Shown: positions 61,623 to 64,000 of the stretch, in pieces
Layout: the number at the start of each line of letters is the position of its first letter
Position numbering within the stretch: the first letter of the stretch is position 1
DNA from: Thiomicrorhabdus sp. Kp2
GTDB lineage: Bacteria; Pseudomonadota; Gammaproteobacteria; Thiomicrospirales; Thiomicrospiraceae
Assembly: GCF_000478585.1 (NCBI RefSeq)
Contig: NZ_ARWI01000001.1
Coordinates: forward strand, 682,001 to 746,000
Length of the DNA stretch: 64,000 nucleotides
Reading direction: 5' to 3'
Notes under the pieces: generated by a model
The model's database searches: none
What the model saw: the letters and a program-made list of their open reading frames with translations, nothing else
Told to the model about the DNA's origin: nothing
Program-made: the position numbers and the translations under genes

Positions 61623-62486
61623 ATGCAAGCAATGATTGTTGATATTACATTAAACAATGTTCAAGAAATGGTGATGCAAAACTCAAAACGCTTACCTGTA
61701 CTGATGAGTTTTTGGTCGCCACTTAATGAACAAAGTAAGTTGGCAAATACCATATTAGAAAAGCTCGCTCACGAATTTGCAGGTAAGTTTATTTTGGCCA
61801 AAATCAATGCAGGACAACAAACCGATTTAGTCGCAAAACTGGGCTCTCCCAACCCACCGTTTTATAAACTTATTAAAAATGGCGATATCGCCACTGAGTA
61901 CGAAGGCTTATTGACGGAAGACGCTTACCGTTCCATGCTCAATAACTTTATTCAAGACGACCCTTCTGAAGTGATGCGCAAACAAGCAAACCAAGCGTTT
62001 GCCAATGGCGAGTTTGATCAAGCCGTACAGATGTTAGGTGAAGCCTCTAAACTTAACGCCAATAACTTTCAAATTCATTTAGATTTAGTGCAAATGTATT
62101 TACATACAGGCCATTTAGAAAACGCTAAAAATCTGTTTTACAAACTACCTGAAGAAGCGCAAAAAGACCCAAAAGGTAAAGAGCTAGACGGTATTTTGTA
62201 TTTTTCTGAAGCTATCGCCAACTCGCCAGATATACAAACCCTGCAAGCAACCCTGGCAGAAAACCCAAATGACTGCACATCACTGCACTTTTTAGCAGGC
62301 CTGTTAATGTTAAATGGTCAGGCAGAAAATGCGTTACAAACTCTATTAAAACTCTTTAGTATTGACCGTACTTTTGAAGACGGTTTACCGCAAAAGTCCA
62401 TAATTAAAGCCTTTGAAATGCTTACTGCAAAAGCCCCTGAATTAGTTACAATGTACCGAAGAAAATTTCAAAGTTTATTGTATTAA
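61623..62486 (+). CDS. cnoX: CnoX/YbbN-like thioredoxin-fold TPR protein
   Basis: The 287-residue protein has a thioredoxin-like domain (about residues 8-115: RLPVLMSFWSPLNEQSK, KFILAKINAGQQ, PPFYKLIKNG) and TPR-like helices (about 118-287: ANQAFANGEFDQAVQMLGEA). E. coli CnoX is a chaperedoxin that passes oxidised proteins to GroEL. Here the CxxC active site is replaced by SPLNEQ, with no cysteine, so it cannot act as a thioredoxin. Length matches CnoX. Confidence 0.82.
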   Translation: MQAMIVDITLNNVQEMVMQNSKRLPVLMSFWSPLNEQSKLANTILEKLAHEFAGKFILAKINAGQQTDLVAKLGSPNPPFYKLIKNGDIATEYEGLLTEDAYRSMLNNFIQDDPSEVMRKQANQAFANGEFDQAVQMLGEASKLNANNFQIHLDLVQMYLHTGHLENAKNLFYKLPEEAQKDPKGKELDGILYFSEAIANSPDIQTLQATLAENPNDCTSLHFLAGLLMLNGQAENALQTLLKLFSIDRTFEDGLPQKSIIKAFEMLTAKAPELVTMYRRKFQSLLY

Positions 62487-62554
62487 CATTCACCATTCAC
62501 CCCCTTAAATTTAAAATCAAAGCTTATTTATTTGATTAAAAAAGGATTATAACC

Positions 62555-63106
62555 ATGCTAAAAAATACAGAACTCAACTACGGCGTAGTCTCTCGCGCTA
62601 ACCACTGGCTCAGTGCCTTTTTATTTATTGGTCTAATTGCATTGGGAATGTATATGCATGAGATGGAAAAAGGGCCTGATAAATTTGCATTATATGACCT
62701 ACATAAATCGCTCGGTATTGGCTTATTTATGCTGATGATGTTACGTTTAGTTTGGTTAAAAATCAGCCCTAACCCTGAACAATTGTCAAAAAATAAGTTT
62801 GAACATATTCTTGGCCATGCGGTAAAAGGTATTCTTTACTTAGCCATGATTATGATGCCAATTTCAGGTTGGATTATGTCAACAACAGGTGGACATGATG
62901 TGGCTTTCTTTAACCTATTTACCCTACCCGTTTTAATAGGTGAAAACGAGATGATCCATGAAATCGCTGAAGAAATTCACGGCACCGCAGGCACTCTGCT
63001 TATTGCCATCATCCTACTGCACGTTGCAGGCGCATTAAAACATCATTTAGTTTATAAAGACGCAACGCTATTACGTATGCTAGGTAAAAACAAAGAAGAA
63101 AAATAA
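62555..63106 (+). CDS. Cytochrome b561 family membrane protein
   Basis: The 183-residue protein has four membrane helices. Conserved histidines in the helices (NHWLSAF near residue 17, LHKSLGIGLF near 50, and HEIAEEIHGTAG and LLHVAGALKHHLVYKD further on) are suited to bind two b-type hemes. Bacterial members pass electrons between quinol and partners, for example superoxide oxidase CybB. The partner here is unknown. It lies 68 bp after cnoX and 6 bp before the next gene, with which it is probably co-transcribed. Confidence 0.9.
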   Translation: MLKNTELNYGVVSRANHWLSAFLFIGLIALGMYMHEMEKGPDKFALYDLHKSLGIGLFMLMMLRLVWLKISPNPEQLSKNKFEHILGHAVKGILYLAMIMMPISGWIMSTTGGHDVAFFNLFTLPVLIGENEMIHEIAEEIHGTAGTLLIAIILLHVAGALKHHLVYKDATLLRMLGKNKEEK

Positions 63107-63112
63107 ACCGCT

Positions 63113-63967
63113 ATGAGTCATTATTCCATTAATAAATCAGACCTACAGAAAATGGTTGGTTTTGGCGTGGCTGGTAACTTTGCTGGCCATTTAGAACAAG
63201 CTGGAGAAACCCCAGATTTTGTGAATGTACAAACCGCTTCCACTAACGCACCCAAAGGCATTTTTCCCTATTATGTAACAGGGTCAAATAAACAAATTGG
63301 TGCATATCCACTCTCTTCAACCGAAATTCACTACCCTAAAAATCTAGACGATAATGCACATTTACAGGCCGAACCTGAAGTGTGCATTGTGTTTAATGTC
63401 AGTTATGACGACGGCAAAGTAACCCAACTCACCCCTAAAGCGTTTGCCGCCTTTAACGATTGTTCTATTCGAAAACCTGGGGCTAAAAAAATCAGTGAAA
63501 AGAAAAATTGGGGTGCGTCAACTAAAGGCGTTTCGCAAAACTTTATCGCTCTAGAACGTTTTGAAAAAGGCTGTGAATTAGACAACTTCCATATCGCCTC
63601 ATTTTTAAAACGTGATGGTCAAATACACACTTATGGAAAAGACAGTTCTGTACTGACCTACTCTTATTTTCATAAATTGCTTAAAGACTGGATGATTGAA
63701 AAGCTTAATCATCAACAAGATTCAGGCCCTTTAGAAAACCTACATCAAATATTGCAACAATCGGGTTACCCTAAAAACATCATCATCAGTTTAGGGGCAA
63801 CAACCTATACCGAGTTTGGCGAAACGGTGTTTTTACAACCTGGTGATGAAGTGGCCATTTATGTGTATGATGCCTCACAAAACAGTGCCGAGGATGTTTT
63901 TGCACATTTAACGGGTCAAAAAACCGAGCTTACAAACAGCTCAATATTGCAGCAAAAAATCGTTTAA
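63113..63967 (+). CDS. Conserved protein of unknown function, possibly fumarylacetoacetase-like fold
   Basis: The 284-residue soluble protein begins with a family-like GFGVAGNFAGHLEQAGE. The middle has an AEPEVCIVFNV strand and FNDCSIRKPG followed by KKNWGASTKGVSQNFI, which resemble the metal-site and nDxS regions of the FAH superfamily, but the match is by eye and weak. The C terminus includes GETVFLQPGDEVAIYVYD. It is probably co-transcribed with cytochrome b561. No reaction can be assigned. Confidence 0.6.
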   Translation: MSHYSINKSDLQKMVGFGVAGNFAGHLEQAGETPDFVNVQTASTNAPKGIFPYYVTGSNKQIGAYPLSSTEIHYPKNLDDNAHLQAEPEVCIVFNVSYDDGKVTQLTPKAFAAFNDCSIRKPGAKKISEKKNWGASTKGVSQNFIALERFEKGCELDNFHIASFLKRDGQIHTYGKDSSVLTYSYFHKLLKDWMIEKLNHQQDSGPLENLHQILQQSGYPKNIIISLGATTYTEFGETVFLQPGDEVAIYVYDASQNSAEDVFAHLTGQKTELTNSSILQQKIV

Positions 63968-63996
63968 CAAATCTCTATCAAAAAACAGGAAACCCC

Positions 63997-64000
63997 ATGT
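63997..64000 (+). CDS. Start of a further gene (cut by window edge)
   Basis: AGGAAA followed by ATG at 63997 looks like a ribosome-binding site and start codon, 29 bp after the previous stop. Only the first codon is inside the window, so the product is unknown. Confidence 0.4.

Overview
The window is a contiguous piece of chromosome from an AT-rich gammaproteobacterium (GC about 38-40% by eye). A flagellated autotroph of the Thiomicrospira / Hydrogenovibrio / Thiomicrorhabdus group fits best. This is an inference from several things together: a complete Vibrio-style flagellar block (FlgT, FlgP, CheV, PomAB-like stator), carbon-metabolism genes (fbp, ppa, ppc), an FNR with a full cysteine set, and the order cinA-recA-recX-alaS-lysC-csrA-tRNA-Ser-tRNA-Arg, which matches other gammaproteobacteria. 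No species was assigned.

Layout. 1-7.6 kb: flgJ(partial)-I-H-G-F-E-D-C-B on the minus strand, in three transcription units, each preceded by a well-spaced sigma-54 promoter (GG-N10-GC). 7.9-9.4 kb: an intact IS3-family element that has landed in the loop of the flgT terminator. 9.4-17 kb: more motility genes (flgT-cheV; divergent flgA-flgM-flgN with a sigma-28-like promoter before flgM; an atypical PilZ protein; flgP; small envelope proteins; an acidic membrane protein with a FliM-like N-terminal motif). 17-25 kb: an LpoA-like protein, pepN, pal, a candidate FNR-activated small RNA, fnr, a 720-bp AT-rich gap with DnaA-box-like sites and a MITE, and a sugar kinase fused to a Rieske domain. 25-38.5 kb: rlmB-rnr, a dihydrolipoamide-dehydrogenase-like flavoprotein, mltF, thiI, fbp, ppa, ppc, panD. 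38.5-44 kb: pomAB-like stator genes and the panC-panB-folK-pcnB cluster. 44-49 kb: a TetR-controlled operon with an atypical metallo-beta-lactamase-fold protein, a methyltransferase-like membrane protein, trpS, a periplasmic amidohydrolase and two tRNAs. 49.4-59.3 kb: csrA, lysC, alaS, recX, recA, pncC, mutS. 59-64 kb: a diguanylate cyclase, a CnoX-like protein, cytochrome b561 and a protein of unknown function.

The most striking signal is not a gene. The palindrome TTACCAGGCCTGGTAA, core CCAGGCCTGG, occurs at least 15 times across the window, between genes and inside genes, in all three codon frames. Random expectation is about 0.01 copies. It looks like selection at the DNA level for a chromosome-wide protein-binding or methylation signal.

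Other points worth attention are the candidate FNR-dependent sRNA (21975-22053), the PfkB-Rieske fusion, the MITE before it, a doubled TetR operator, two insertions placed inside terminator loops, and the absence of a canonical LexA box upstream of recA.
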